DNA of 33,121 nucleotides. It comes from Gammaproteobacteria bacterium. GTDB taxonomy: Bacteria > Pseudomonadota > Gammaproteobacteria > Steroidobacterales > Steroidobacteraceae. Under the pieces are notes generated by a model. That model was not told the origin of the DNA. It made no database searches and was given only the letters and a program-made list of their open reading frames with translations. Below are positions 32,946 through 33,121 of this stretch, piece after piece. The number at the start of each line of letters is the position of its first letter. The first letter of the stretch is position 1. The stretch is from contig JADZCS010000124.1 in assembly GCA_020851435.1 (NCBI GenBank), forward strand, positions 1 to 33,121, written 5' to 3'. A program made the translations under genes and the position numbers.

Positions 32946-33121
32946 TCAGAACATTTCGGAGGAATCGGGCGCCTTCGGCTCGACCACGTTGCGTGACGGG
33001 ATGAAGTCGCCGGTGATCATCTCTTCGTAGGGCTGCCCCGGGCCGACCATCGGGTAGACGCCGGCATCGGGGTCGATGATCACCTCGAGGAAGGCCGGCC
33101 CCTTGAACGCGATGAAGTCGG
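32946..33121 (-). CDS. Acetolactate synthase-like TPP enzyme, C-terminal end only
   Basis: The last 58 codons of a gene entering from beyond the right edge. The visible part reads [20 protein letters not shown], then [15 protein letters not shown], ending in SSEMF. The GPxFLEVxIDP and VYPMVxPG pattern is that of thiamine-diphosphate enzymes of the acetolactate synthase large-subunit type. Whether it is IlvB or a related decarboxylase cannot be told from this fragment. The stop (32946-32948) is one base from the chrA start, so this gene leads the operon. Confidence 0.75.
   Translation of the reverse strand, partial: DFIAFKGPAFLEVIIDPDAGVYPMVGPGQPYEEMITGDFIPSRNVVEPKAPDSSEMF

Noticed and set aside
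30194-33004. Very long open frame on the plus strand opposite the alcohol dehydrogenase, gloA and chrA
   Set aside because: Its product is rich in Arg, Gln, His and Asp with no family pattern, and three well-recognised genes lie on the other strand. High GC removes stop codons from shadow frames.

Overview
The window is about 33 kb of gene-dense, GC-rich chromosome from a gammaproteobacterium. The gene order points there: polA / small RNA / engB / cytochrome c4 / dsbA, comM-ubiK beside glnK-amtB, and algZ-algR-hemC-hemD are all arrangements known from Pseudomonas or Xanthomonas relatives. The mix of S9 peptidase, DUF4124, Tat-exported and lipoprotein serine hydrolases and an AlgZ-type kinase suggests a Xanthomonadales/Nevskiales-like lineage rather than Pseudomonas itself, but I cannot fix the genus. 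I see no phage genes, transposase, integrase or CRISPR array; this is core chromosome with a few intergenic repeats.

Layout. 1-6.8 kb: polA (cut at its 5' end), a probable C-rich small RNA with its own promoter and terminator, engB on the minus strand, a diheme cytochrome c4, a lipoprotein DsbA, CorA, and a membrane-anchored cytochrome c5 (minus). 6.9-8.9 kb: tRNA-Arg(CCG), then three overlapping genes (small exported protein, GNAT acetyltransferase, Tat-type serine hydrolase). 8.8-13.7 kb: comM and ubiK on minus; a divergent PII gene plus amtB on plus behind a clear sigma-54 promoter; a canonical PII gene; a DUF4124 protein. 13.8-18.3 kb: a beta-hydroxyacid dehydrogenase, then algZ-algR-hemC-hemD. 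18.3-23.9 kb: a shortened 2Fe-2S reductase-like gene diverging from an epimerase-like gene, a lipase-like hydrolase, and a minus operon MazG-like / MECR-like reductase / ubiD. 24.1-28.1 kb: OmpW, an S9 peptidase and a Tat-type epimerase. 28.2-33.1 kb: an SDR, a lipoprotein serine hydrolase, and a minus operon reading TPP enzyme (cut by the window end) / chrA / gloA / zinc alcohol dehydrogenase.

Most interesting region: the polA-engB gap (2572-2771). This is the position of Spot 42 in enterics, ErsA in Pseudomonas and sX13 in Xanthomonas. Here it holds a sigma-E/AlgU-like promoter, then about 115 nt folding into three hairpins, two with C-rich loops (CCTCCC and six consecutive C), and a strong intrinsic terminator. 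Second is the PII gene before amtB: it keeps Tyr51 but has lost the Gln39 that helps bind 2-oxoglutarate, while a normal PII gene lies just after amtB. Third is an 87-nt interrupted palindrome with a duplicated arm at 28.1 kb.
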